Origin: Saprospiraceae bacterium
GTDB taxonomy: Bacteria > Bacteroidota > Bacteroidia > Chitinophagales > Saprospiraceae
Length of the DNA stretch: 64,000 nt
Reading direction: 5' to 3'
Assembly (NCBI GenBank): GCA_016722285.1
Contig: JADKGI010000001.1
Location: forward strand, 558,001-622,000
Part shown: positions 55,927 to 64,000 of the stretch, piece by piece
How positions within the stretch are numbered: position 1 is the stretch's first letter
How the letters are laid out: each line of letters starts with the position of its first letter
Position numbers and translations under genes: made by a program
Notes under the pieces: model-generated
The model's database searches: none
Told to the model about the DNA's origin: nothing
What the model saw: only the letters and a program-made list of their open reading frames with translations

Positions 55927-56793
55927 TCATCGTCCTGAAGATTTTTTTCTGAATTCGTTGGGTGTGAAGCCCCTGTATTTTTTAAATAAACGATTGAAGT
56001 TTGCCTGATTGTTAAATCCTGATAAGTAACCAATTTCGCTGATGGTTTTATCGGATTCCAGTATAAGCTTACATGCTTTTCCCAAACGAAGGTCTATTAA
56101 AAAATCGCTGAAACTTCTGAATGATTGTTTCTGAAAAAAATGACTAAATGCGTTTGTACTCATCCTGACCTGCTTTGCCACATCACTCATTTTAAAACCG
56201 TGATCTGTAAAATGTTGCAGAACATATGCATTGACAATCTGAATCCGGTGACTTATGCTCATTGTTTCTTTGGTATCATATTTTAAAAAAGACAAAAACT
56301 TTTGAGCCGAAGCCTTAGATAGAATATTCAGAAGTTTTAAAAACGAAATGGTATTTTCAAAACCTTTTTTTTGAGTCATTTCGATCATAATTTTAGAAGC
56401 ATCATCAAAAGTTTTACCCGTAAATTGGATTCCCCGCAAGGACTCTTTCAGAAGTTGTCTGATGGTATAAAAACTATCTTTTAACATAAAGCTATTCGAA
56501 AATTGTTTCAAATCAAACTGAATGGTTATTACCCTGTAAGGCTCATTTTTTTTGAGTAAATCTTCGTCACCGTACCATTTATGATACACATGGGGGCCAA
56601 TTATAACCAGGTCATTGTCTTTGTACTCCTCAACTGAGTCACCCACAATTCGTCTGCCTGACATTCCTAAAATAAGATTGATTTCCACTTCAGGATGATT
56701 ATGAATCGGATAGTCAAATCCATTGTTTGATGAGTCGATTACAACACAAATGTCATTGTCCTTGAGAGGTGTGTTTTCGTGAAATATATTCAT
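55927..56793 (-). CDS. AraC family transcriptional regulator
   Basis: The 288-residue protein has an N-terminal cupin-like sensor (PIHNHPEVEINLIL, then DLVIIGPHVYHKWY) and a C-terminal pair of AraC HTH motifs (MSDVAKQVRMSTNAFSHFFQ, then ISEIGYLSGFNNQANFNRLFK), ending with YRGFTPNEFRK. The cupin part suggests it binds a sugar or small organic ligand. It is divergent from the SusC/SusD operon across a 640-bp spacer and is a likely regulator of it. Confidence 0.94.
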   Translation of the reverse strand: MNIFHENTPLKDNDICVVIDSSNNGFDYPIHNHPEVEINLILGMSGRRIVGDSVEEYKDNDLVIIGPHVYHKWYGDEDLLKKNEPYRVITIQFDLKQFSNSFMLKDSFYTIRQLLKESLRGIQFTGKTFDDASKIMIEMTQKKGFENTISFLKLLNILSKASAQKFLSFLKYDTKETMSISHRIQIVNAYVLQHFTDHGFKMSDVAKQVRMSTNAFSHFFQKQSFRSFSDFLIDLRLGKACKLILESDKTISEIGYLSGFNNQANFNRLFKKYRGFTPNEFRKKSSGR

Positions 56794-56885
56794 AAGATAC
56801 TTTTATCTGCTTAAAACTATTATTATTTTTTTTTGCAAAGATTTTTTAACAATGTTAAGTCCAATCCTAAAAGACAATAAAAAAG

Positions 56886-56976
56886 AAAGGCCACAAGGTC
56901 TCTAAGTCTCTAAAGTTCACAAAGGGGTGAATATCAATTATTTTAAATTGTGATTCTTTGCGAATTTAGGCCTTTT
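56886..56976. repeat. Imperfect inverted repeat in the AraC-SusC spacer
   Basis: AAAGGCC (56886-56892) plus AAAGTTCACAAAG (around 56922-56934) face CTTTGCGAATTTAGGCCTTT (56956-56975) in inverted orientation. The loop is AT-rich. Short CTAAGTCTCTAAAG-like direct repeats lie in the left arm. The look is that of the intergenic palindromic repeats found in several Bacteroidota. The remaining 56794-57436 is AT-rich and gene-free. Confidence 0.5.
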
Positions 56977-57377
56977 TGGCAAAAACAAACTTTTCGGAGT
57001 ACACATAATGTTAAAAATTAAAAAATAGAATCACTCAAAATCATTTTCAAATCAATGGATTTTGTCATTGCAATGTTTCATACCATTTCCCAATAGAACA
57101 GGGTAATTTGAAAAACTTATAATCTTATCTGATGAAAGAAACCTGCTGTTATCTTGATCTGAAACTTATCTGAAAGCAAAGATCAAATATGTACTTTTAA
57201 GAAAGTCACTAAAAACAACTTTCTATTCATCTAATAAATTGAATGGAAAACCACTGCTGCAAAGAAGTTTATAAAATAAGAGTTGATCAATTTTTTTGAA
57301 AAGAATTAACTAAGTTTTCTTAGATACCCATTGCAGTTTAATTCATAAAAGTACTGAACATTAACTTAATAGTATCA

Positions 57378-57406
57378 TTTTGGCGTAATAAATATATATA
57401 ATTTTG
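57378..57406 (+). promoter_or_regulatory. Possible Bacteroidota-type promoter for the SusC operon
   Basis: TAATTTTG at 57399-57406 fits TAnnTTTG and lies 30 nt before the preferred SusC start. A TTTTG at 57378-57382 is the nearest -33-like element, but the spacer is only 16 nt, shorter than usual. Confidence 0.4.
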
Positions 57407-57436
57407 TAAATTAAGATTAATGTTTAACTATTGAGA

Positions 57437-60400
57437 ATGAAACTAATAAAATATTGCTATAATATTGGATTGAATAATTACATTTTATTAATATTGATTT
57501 CAGCATTCTTAATGATGGCTGGCGCGATAAAATCCCAGTCTATTGTTATAAAAGGAGTGATTTCTGAGGGCGCCGGTTCTCCGATGATAGGTGTGGCTGT
57601 ACTTGAAAAAAACACAAACAATGGAACGATAACTGATATTGACGGTAGTTATTCTATTAAGGTAAATTCAGATCAGGCCATTTTGGTATTTTCATATCTG
57701 GGCTATAAAACTCAGGAAGTATCAGCAAGGGCAAAATCAGTGATAGATATTGTCATGGAACAGGATTCTAAAATTCTGGATGATATCATAGTCACTGGTT
57801 ACCGCAAAGAGACCAGATCTGATGTATCCACTTCCATTTCTTCTATCAAGGCCAGAGATGTGGAAAAATTGGTAGTTTCAGGTGTAGAACAGGCATTGCA
57901 GGGACAAGCTCCGGGTATTTCCGTCACTCAGGTTACCGGATCTCCGGGTGATGATATGGCAGTCAGGATAAGGGGAGCCGGTACATTGGGAAACAACAAT
58001 CCACTGTTTATTGTCGATGGAGTGCCTACTTCCGGAAATATTAATATGTTTTCAGTCAATGATATTCAATCCATAGAAGTACTTAAGGATGGCGCATCAG
58101 CAGCGATATATGGGTCCAGGGCATCAAACGGAGTCGTATTAATCACTACTAAACGGGGTAAATCAGGGAAAACATCATTCTCATTTAATGTTTCAAGTGG
58201 TGTTCAAACGCCGATAAGGCTCCCGAAATTATTGAATTCACGTGATTACCTTACTATTAGAAATGAGGCTATCACTAATGCAAATACACTTCGCAATCCC
58301 GCCAATAAAATTTCAACGTATAATCCTTCTATTGTAGATACTTTACCTGATGTAAATTGGCTAGACCGGGTATTTTCTAATGCACCGATACGTCAGTATT
58401 CTCTTTCAGCCATGACCGGCACTGACAACAGCAACATATATGTATCTGCTGATTATCAGGATCAAGACGGAATATTCAGAGGTCAGAATTTTAAAAAATA
58501 TCAGGTCCGAATTAACGGCGAGACGGGAAACAGCTGGTTCAAAGTAGGTAATAATCTTTCTTTTGGGCATACTTCCAGAAAAGTGATCGGTTCATCGGGT
58601 GATGGATATGGTCCTGGCAACGAGTTGAGTGCTATCCGTTTCGCCTTAATTGCTTCGCCTGTATTTTCAGGGAAATATCCTGATGGGAGTGATGTAAAAG
58701 TAACATCCGAGCTAGGGGATCCATTATTATATGGAGATGGAAATGCCAATCCATTGGTGCTCATTGACAACACAGATTGGCACATAGACAGAAGCCGAAT
58801 CTTTGGAAATGTTTTTGCAGAAGTGAGCATAACAGATGGGATCAAAATACGAACAACACTAGGAGGGGACTTAAACTTTGAGAAAGAAAAATTATTTAAA
58901 GAATACTTATCTGCGGCTATTTACAACCCAACATCTCTCAACGAAGGAAGGGTATTTAATCAAACTTTGATTTGGAATTCAACAGCCAGCTATGATAAAA
59001 AATTTGGAAAGCATAAGACTTCAGCACTCATTGGTACCGAGGCCATTTCTAATCATACCGATTATCTGGGAGCTTCTGCTAATAATTTCAGGCGAACGGA
59101 TCCATTATTCAGATATCTGAATAGTTCAGTAGCTGTTGATATTAAAAATCTGGGTGTATCAGGTATAGCTACAGAATGGGGCTTGGTATCCTATTTCGGA
59201 CTTGCTTCTTATAACTATGACAACAAATACCTGTTGAGTGCAGCTGTGAGAAAAGACGGTTCTTCCCGATTTGGAAAAGACAACAGGTGGGGTATTTTCC
59301 CTTCCGTATCAGCGGGATGGATTGTATCCAATGAGGCTTTTCTTAAAGAACTGGAGATCATTTCAGAACTGAAGCTAAGGGCTAGCTGGGGCAAACTGGG
59401 AAACCAGGAAATTGGAGTATATCCATATAGTTCTCTGGTCAGTACCGGCGATCGTGTGTATTCCTTCAATGATAATATAGTGACAGGAGCGTCCATTCAG
59501 GAGACAGGTAACAGTGGTATCAGGTGGGAGTCAAGCACGCAGACCAATTTGGGATTTGACCTTGGATTATGGAAAGATAAGCTCACGGTAAGTACTGATT
59601 TTTTTCGAAAAGTATCCGATGACGTACTGGTAAGAGTTCCGATACCACAATCAGGTGGTTCACAAAGACCACCATTTGTCAATGCAGCTTCTATTGAGAA
59701 CAAAGGAATGGAGATGGCCATCTCCTACAGGTCAGGTGGAAGGGGTTTCAGTTATAATATAACTCCCAATATTTCAATCGTCCGCAATAAAGTTTTATCC
59801 ATTGCCGGTAGCGAGCCTATACTCGGGGGATTTGGACTTTCTGATGGTCCGCTGACAAAAACAGAGCAGGGAAGGCCCATTGGCTCCTTTTTTCTTTGGG
59901 ATATGGAAGGAATTTTCCAAACACAGGAACAAATTGACGCTAGTCCTTTTCAATCAAAGGATACACGACCAGGAGATATAAAGTTCAGAGATATTAATAA
60001 TGACAAAGTTATTGATGATAAGGACCGATCACAAGTGGGGAATCCTTTTCCTGATTTTACATATGGTATGCAATTCGGTATCAGCTGGAAGGATCTGGAC
60101 TTTTCTATACTGTTCCAGGGGATTCAGGGCAATGATGTCTATTTCCTTTATGGAAATTTTGCTTATGAGACACAGTCACGAGGATTCAATTCATACGCAG
60201 ATATTCTGAATCGCTGGACACCTGAAAATACCAATACGAATATTCCAAAGGTAAGTCTCGATGACAGAAATGGAAACCGCAGACCTTCCACCAGATTTCT
60301 ATATGACGGCTCATATATGAGAATAAGAAATATATCACTGGGCTATAATCTTAAAAACCTGATAAACCTAAGTCAGATCAATTCTTGCCGGGTTTATTTT

Positions 60401-60574
60401 ACGGTTCAGAATGCTTTTACTTTTACTAAATACCCTGGTTTGGATCCTGAAATTCAAGCAAATGCAAATGATACCAGAGGACTGGGACTGTCGTCAGATC
60501 TGGCTGTCGGTATTGACTGGGGTACAGTACCTGCACCACGTACCTATGTCGCAGGCATTAAAGTTGACTTTTAG
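57437..60574 (+). CDS. SusC/RagA-like TonB-dependent transporter
   Basis: I prefer the ATG at 57437 to the TTG at 57431. The 1045-residue product has a signal peptide (ending AGAIKSQS), a CarboxypepD_reg-like domain (IKGVISEGAGSPMIGVAV, then ITDIDGSYSIKV), the SusC-specific plug (DDIIVTGYRKE, IRGAGTLGNNNPLFIVDGVP, IEVLKDGASAAIYGSRASNG), and a 22-strand barrel ending VAGIKVDF. It imports oligosaccharides together with the SusD-like lipoprotein encoded 96 nt downstream. The position after a divergent AraC gene indicates an inducible polysaccharide locus. Confidence 0.96.
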   Translation: MKLIKYCYNIGLNNYILLILISAFLMMAGAIKSQSIVIKGVISEGAGSPMIGVAVLEKNTNNGTITDIDGSYSIKVNSDQAILVFSYLGYKTQEVSARAKSVIDIVMEQDSKILDDIIVTGYRKETRSDVSTSISSIKARDVEKLVVSGVEQALQGQAPGISVTQVTGSPGDDMAVRIRGAGTLGNNNPLFIVDGVPTSGNINMFSVNDIQSIEVLKDGASAAIYGSRASNGVVLITTKRGKSGKTSFSFNVSSGVQTPIRLPKLLNSRDYLTIRNEAITNANTLRNPANKISTYNPSIVDTLPDVNWLDRVFSNAPIRQYSLSAMTGTDNSNIYVSADYQDQDGIFRGQNFKKYQVRINGETGNSWFKVGNNLSFGHTSRKVIGSSGDGYGPGNELSAIRFALIASPVFSGKYPDGSDVKVTSELGDPLLYGDGNANPLVLIDNTDWHIDRSRIFGNVFAEVSITDGIKIRTTLGGDLNFEKEKLFKEYLSAAIYNPTSLNEGRVFNQTLIWNSTASYDKKFGKHKTSALIGTEAISNHTDYLGASANNFRRTDPLFRYLNSSVAVDIKNLGVSGIATEWGLVSYFGLASYNYDNKYLLSAAVRKDGSSRFGKDNRWGIFPSVSAGWIVSNEAFLKELEIISELKLRASWGKLGNQEIGVYPYSSLVSTGDRVYSFNDNIVTGASIQETGNSGIRWESSTQTNLGFDLGLWKDKLTVSTDFFRKVSDDVLVRVPIPQSGGSQRPPFVNAASIENKGMEMAISYRSGGRGFSYNITPNISIVRNKVLSIAGSEPILGGFGLSDGPLTKTEQGRPIGSFFLWDMEGIFQTQEQIDASPFQSKDTRPGDIKFRDINNDKVIDDKDRSQVGNPFPDFTYGMQFGISWKDLDFSILFQGIQGNDVYFLYGNFAYETQSRGFNSYADILNRWTPENTNTNIPKVSLDDRNGNRRPSTRFLYDGSYMRIRNISLGYNLKNLINLSQINSCRVYFTVQNAFTFTKYPGLDPEIQANANDTRGLGLSSDLAVGIDWGTVPAPRTYVAGIKVDF

Positions 60575-60670
60575 CCTTTTGGATCGATCGTCCAGCATTA
60601 TAGCTGTTTTGTAAGTCAGAGATCAGATTCTGTTTTTTTTAAATAATTGACACATCATTAAATATTTTAT

Positions 60671-62101
60671 ATGAAATCTGCTTTTAATATCTTTCTCATT
60701 ATTACCATCTTACAGTTAACAGCTTGCGAAGGTATATTGGATAAAGAGCCGATTGCTATACTGGACGCGGGCTCTTTTTTCCAGACGGAAGATGATGCCG
60801 TTCAAGCTATTAATGCAGCGTACAATCCTTTACTTTTCAACAATGCCAACAATAATTTTCTATGGGCTTTTGCAGAAGTGACAGGAGATGCAGCGATTCC
60901 GGGAGGTGATGGTTCCAGACCAGGTATTGTAGAAATGGAAACATTTTCTTATACGCCCAGAACTGAAGAATTCAACAATTACTGGAAACTGCAATATAAG
61001 GGCTTGACACAATGTAACCTTGTACTGGATAATATTTCAAAAATTTCAATGCCCGAGGCAACTAAAAACCGAATTACCGGTGAGGCGCTATTTTTGCGAT
61101 CATACTATTATTTTTTACTCACTCAGGTTTTTGGAGATGTACCAGTATATCTTAAAGTGACGCCACCGGATCAGTTGAAAATAGCAAAGAGCCCTAAGGC
61201 AGATATTTATAAACAAATCATTACTGACTGTGATAAAGCATCATCGCTACTACCTACGATCAACACAACAAATAATATAGGCAGACCTACAAAGGGTTCT
61301 GCTTTAGCATTAGCGGCAAAGACAAGTTTATATGTGAAAGACTATAATAAAGTACTGGATTATACTACCAGAATAAGAGCTTTAAATACCTATATGCTGG
61401 TAAAAGATTACAGTGACAACTTTATGAAGTTTACGCAAAACAACAGCGAATCTGTCTGGGAAATCCAACATACCAATCTGGAACTTGGTGTAGGTAACTT
61501 TCTGAATCAGTGGTGGGCATCGAGAAAATTTCTGGGTTATGGCTTTGCAGAAGTAACTCCTGCCTACGTTCAGATTTTTGAACCAAATGATCCAAGATTG
61601 AAATTCACTGTTGCCATGAATAACGATCCATATTTTGGCCTCGTATATAAAAATTCGTTTTCAAGTACATTTTTTTCACCAAGGAAGTATTTGCAGGCAG
61701 ATGCCGAACTAACACAAAAAGCCGACGGAGATATTAATTACACAGCCATAAGGTATGCTGAAGTATTGCTTTGGGAAGCGGAAGCCCTGACTGAGTTGAA
61801 CAGAGTTTCTGAAGCATTGGTTCCTCTGGAAACAGTGCGAGCCCGGGCAAGGGCACAGAGTGCTAACTCACTGGCTTTGCCTGCCATCGTTTCTACAGAC
61901 CAGAATGTAGTCAGACTCGCTATAAGACACGAACGGCAAGCGGAGTTGGGATTTGAATTACACAGGTTTTTTGATCTGGTCAGATGGGGTGTTGCAGCTG
62001 ATGTTTTACCCGGATTCCAGAAAGGCAAAAATGAAGTTTTCCCCATACCGCAGACCGAGATTGATCTGAATCCATCATTAATTCAAAACCCGGGATATTA
62101 A
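60671..62101 (+). CDS. SusD/RagB-like glycan-binding lipoprotein
   Basis: The 476-residue protein has a lipobox (QLTAC, Cys17) and a SusD family N-terminus (ILDKEPIAILDAGSFFQTED, AVQAINAAYNPL). Its TPR-like helices include GEALFLRSYYYFLLTQVFGD, and its C-terminus is RHERQAELGFELHRFFDLVR followed by FPIPQTEIDLNPSLIQNPGY. It caps the SusC channel at the cell surface and binds the glycan. The stop codon shares one base with the next start codon (TAATG), so the third gene is translationally coupled. Confidence 0.95.
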   Translation: MKSAFNIFLIITILQLTACEGILDKEPIAILDAGSFFQTEDDAVQAINAAYNPLLFNNANNNFLWAFAEVTGDAAIPGGDGSRPGIVEMETFSYTPRTEEFNNYWKLQYKGLTQCNLVLDNISKISMPEATKNRITGEALFLRSYYYFLLTQVFGDVPVYLKVTPPDQLKIAKSPKADIYKQIITDCDKASSLLPTINTTNNIGRPTKGSALALAAKTSLYVKDYNKVLDYTTRIRALNTYMLVKDYSDNFMKFTQNNSESVWEIQHTNLELGVGNFLNQWWASRKFLGYGFAEVTPAYVQIFEPNDPRLKFTVAMNNDPYFGLVYKNSFSSTFFSPRKYLQADAELTQKADGDINYTAIRYAEVLLWEAEALTELNRVSEALVPLETVRARARAQSANSLALPAIVSTDQNVVRLAIRHERQAELGFELHRFFDLVRWGVAADVLPGFQKGKNEVFPIPQTEIDLNPSLIQNPGY

Positions 62102-64000
62102 TGAATAAAATATTCAAATTCATATTACTAATCATATTCCTTTTATTGGCAAGATGGATATCTGCACAAGAAGGCCAAATCAGAATTCCCCGGATAGAAC
62201 TGATGCCGGATCAGCCGTCGCCTTATGACGTCCGGGATTGGAAAAATGTAGCCATTCAATACGATTCATTTATTTATAATAATACTAAAACAGGACAATA
62301 TTTACCATTGGTCTCTTATACGTCCAATGCTATCAATTATCCGGGACAAAAACAAATCAAACTTCACACATATGTAGGTACAAATTCAACTCAGAATTCG
62401 GAAGGTATAAATGTATTGCCATCCTTAGTAGGTGCCGCACTGGTCGGGAGGGATATTAGAAATATATTTGGAATAGACAGATTGACCATGGCTCAGGATT
62501 TTTTTAATAAAGCCAATGGGGAAAATATTTATCTCAATAACGCATCTGCCGGAAGCGGAAGAGACTGGTGGTATGATGTGATGCCCAATGTCTATTTTTA
62601 TCAACTGTACGATTTGTTTCCTGATTTCAATACTGAAGCATCTCTTCAGTTTATATCGGTGGCCAATACATTTCTGAAAGCAGCAAAGACAATGGGTGGC
62701 AGCGCCTCACCCTGGTCGGAAGCAAGTATGAATTTCAGGGCATGGAATTTCAAAACCATGCAAGGTAATGCGGCCGGAGTAAAAGAACCGGAAGCTGCAG
62801 GTACCTTTGGCTGGTTACTCTATCATGCATATAAAAAAACGAAAAATAAAGAATATCTCAAGGGGGCAGAATGGTCAATGGAGTTTCTGAATGATTTGAA
62901 TTCCAACCCGTCATATGAGTTACAACTTCCCTATGGTGTCTTGGCAGCTGCCAAAATGAATGCAGAAATAGGTACCGATTACAATGTGGAAAAGATGGTC
63001 AACTGGTGTTTTAACCGTGGACCACTCAGGGGTTGGGGAACCATAGTTGGAAATTGGGGCAATTTTGATGTTTCGGGTCTGGTGGGCGAGGCTAATGATG
63101 GAGGCAATGATTATGCTTTTCTTATGAATGGAATGCAACAGGCTGCTGCATTGGCTCCTATGGTACGATATGATAAAAGATTTGCAAAAGCGATAAGCAA
63201 ATGGATGCTAAATTTAAGCAACGCATCCAGATTGTTCTACCCGGGATTTTTGCCCGGATCATTGCAGGATGGATCAGCTTGGTCACAAGTCAATGACCCC
63301 GAGAGCGTCATTGCCCATGAAGCCATGAAACAAAAATATCAGAACTTGTCGCCATATGCAACAGGAGATGCCTTAAGCGGAGGATGGGCGGCCACCAATC
63401 TTGCCTTATACGGCAGTTCGGCTGTCGGATATCTGGGTGCGATTGTCAGCAAAACCAATGTGGACAAAATACTTCAGCTTGACTTGAATGCTACTGATTT
63501 TTACAACGATGCTTCTTATCCTACTTATCTGTATTACAATCCTTATGATACACCCAAAGCGGTTTTGGTTGATGTAGGTAGCGGTCAATATGACCTATAT
63601 GAAACATTATCTGAAAAATTTCTCTCAAAAGGTAAAACCGGTCAGGTAAGTATTGTCATCCCGGCCAAAGAAGCTGTTGTGGTAGTGGTGACTCCGGCAG
63701 GGGGAAAGATTACATATGATAAAAATAAAATGCTGATAGATGAAGTCATTGTCGATTATGATCAAAATCAATCCCCATTTTTATACAGTCCAAGGATCAA
63801 AGCATTGGAAGCTAAAAGCAATCCGGTCGAAATAGGGGCCTATACGACTATCTATTGCACAGCCGAAGATCAGGATTCGGATTCTTTAACCTATAGTTGG
63901 TTTTCTGATTCGGGTACTATCACCGGAACAAGCAATAATGTGATTTGGAATACACCACCATCGATAGGTATGTCGGAAGTTAAAGTAATAGTGAAAGATG
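62101..64000 (+). CDS. Large exported protein of the SusC/SusD locus, 3'-truncated by window end
   Basis: The frame opens at 62101 with a signal peptide (MNKIFKFILLIIFLLLARWI, then SAQEG) and is still open at 64000, 633 codons on. The N-terminal body is rich in Trp and aromatic residues (SPYDVRDWKNVAIQYDSFIY; GRDWWYDVMPNVYFYQLY; NRGPLRGWGTIVGNWGN) and looks mainly helical, compatible with an alpha/alpha-toroid or sugar-binding fold. I could not match it to a named glycoside hydrolase family. From about residue 560 a beta-sandwich, PKD- or cadherin-like (NPVEIGAYTTIYCTAEDQDS), begins and is cut off. It is coupled to SusD and probably acts on or binds the same glycan. Confidence 0.75.
   Translation, partial: MNKIFKFILLIIFLLLARWISAQEGQIRIPRIELMPDQPSPYDVRDWKNVAIQYDSFIYNNTKTGQYLPLVSYTSNAINYPGQKQIKLHTYVGTNSTQNSEGINVLPSLVGAALVGRDIRNIFGIDRLTMAQDFFNKANGENIYLNNASAGSGRDWWYDVMPNVYFYQLYDLFPDFNTEASLQFISVANTFLKAAKTMGGSASPWSEASMNFRAWNFKTMQGNAAGVKEPEAAGTFGWLLYHAYKKTKNKEYLKGAEWSMEFLNDLNSNPSYELQLPYGVLAAAKMNAEIGTDYNVEKMVNWCFNRGPLRGWGTIVGNWGNFDVSGLVGEANDGGNDYAFLMNGMQQAAALAPMVRYDKRFAKAISKWMLNLSNASRLFYPGFLPGSLQDGSAWSQVNDPESVIAHEAMKQKYQNLSPYATGDALSGGWAATNLALYGSSAVGYLGAIVSKTNVDKILQLDLNATDFYNDASYPTYLYYNPYDTPKAVLVDVGSGQYDLYETLSEKFLSKGKTGQVSIVIPAKEAVVVVVTPAGGKITYDKNKMLIDEVIVDYDQNQSPFLYSPRIKALEAKSNPVEIGAYTTIYCTAEDQDSDSLTYSWFSDSGTITGTSNNVIWNTPPSIGMSEVKVIVKD

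Noticed and set aside
57431..57436. TTG as the SusC start codon
   Set aside because: The ATG two codons later leaves a normal signal peptide, and TTG starts are rare in this group.

Overview
The window is chromosomal DNA of a member of the Bacteroidota. The evidence is a SusC/SusD pair, a type IX secretion sorting domain, many exported lipoproteins, a bacterial homodimer-type GlyRS, arrays of MacB/FtsX-like 800-residue permeases that all end in the same short C-terminus, and -7 promoter elements of the Bacteroidota form TAnnTTTG. DNA is AT-rich throughout. A Saprospirales- or Chitinophagales-like environmental bacterium is a plausible guess, but the sequence does not settle the family. I saw no rRNA, tRNA, CRISPR array or intact insertion sequence.

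Layout. 1-4.8 kb: the end of a TauE/SafE-type permease gene, a class A beta-lactamase-like lipoprotein, and a PadR regulator overlapping a PspC/GIN-domain membrane protein, with an apparent autoregulatory operator. 5.0-10.9 kb: three tandem copies of an unnamed lipoprotein family. The middle copy is a pseudogene and the C-terminal modules are mosaics of one another. 10.9-13.3 kb: a ketoacyl-synthase-like gene with an in-frame stop and Ser in place of the catalytic Cys, then a frameshifted NagX-type membrane acyltransferase. 13.7-21.8 kb: glycyl-tRNA synthetase, a small exported protein, an M23 peptidase and, on the other strand, two DUF3857/transglutaminase-like proteins, only one of which has a visible catalytic triad. 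22.3-27.0 kb: three tandem exported amidohydrolase-family proteins, only the middle one with intact metal ligands. 27.0-30.4 kb: an accessory patch with the 3' stump of an Rhs gene whose tip carries HExxH, a lipoprotein gene directly behind it, a small palindromic repeat, and a frameshifted N-formylglutamate-amidohydrolase-like T9SS cargo. 30.5-33.2 kb: a GH32 beta-fructosidase lipoprotein, a DUF4395 membrane protein and a Crp/Fnr regulator.

33.6-55.6 kb is the largest coherent unit. A histidine kinase and an NtrC-type sigma-54 activator are divergent from an efflux operon made of an adaptor, an ATPase, six consecutive MacB-like permeases, a second ATPase and a TolC-like outer-membrane factor. 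Two 16-bp direct repeats 22 bp apart, lying 50-90 bp upstream of a TGGCACG element, are good candidates for activator sites and a -24 box. 55.9-64.0 kb: an AraC regulator, a 640-bp spacer with an imperfect inverted repeat, and the start of a polysaccharide utilisation locus (SusC, SusD, and a large exported protein cut by the window end).

Several genes between 8 and 30 kb are broken by a stop or a 1-nt deletion in a short homopolymer. The dense lesions in the middle lipoprotein copy look like genuine decay. The isolated ones could be sequence errors and should be checked against reads.
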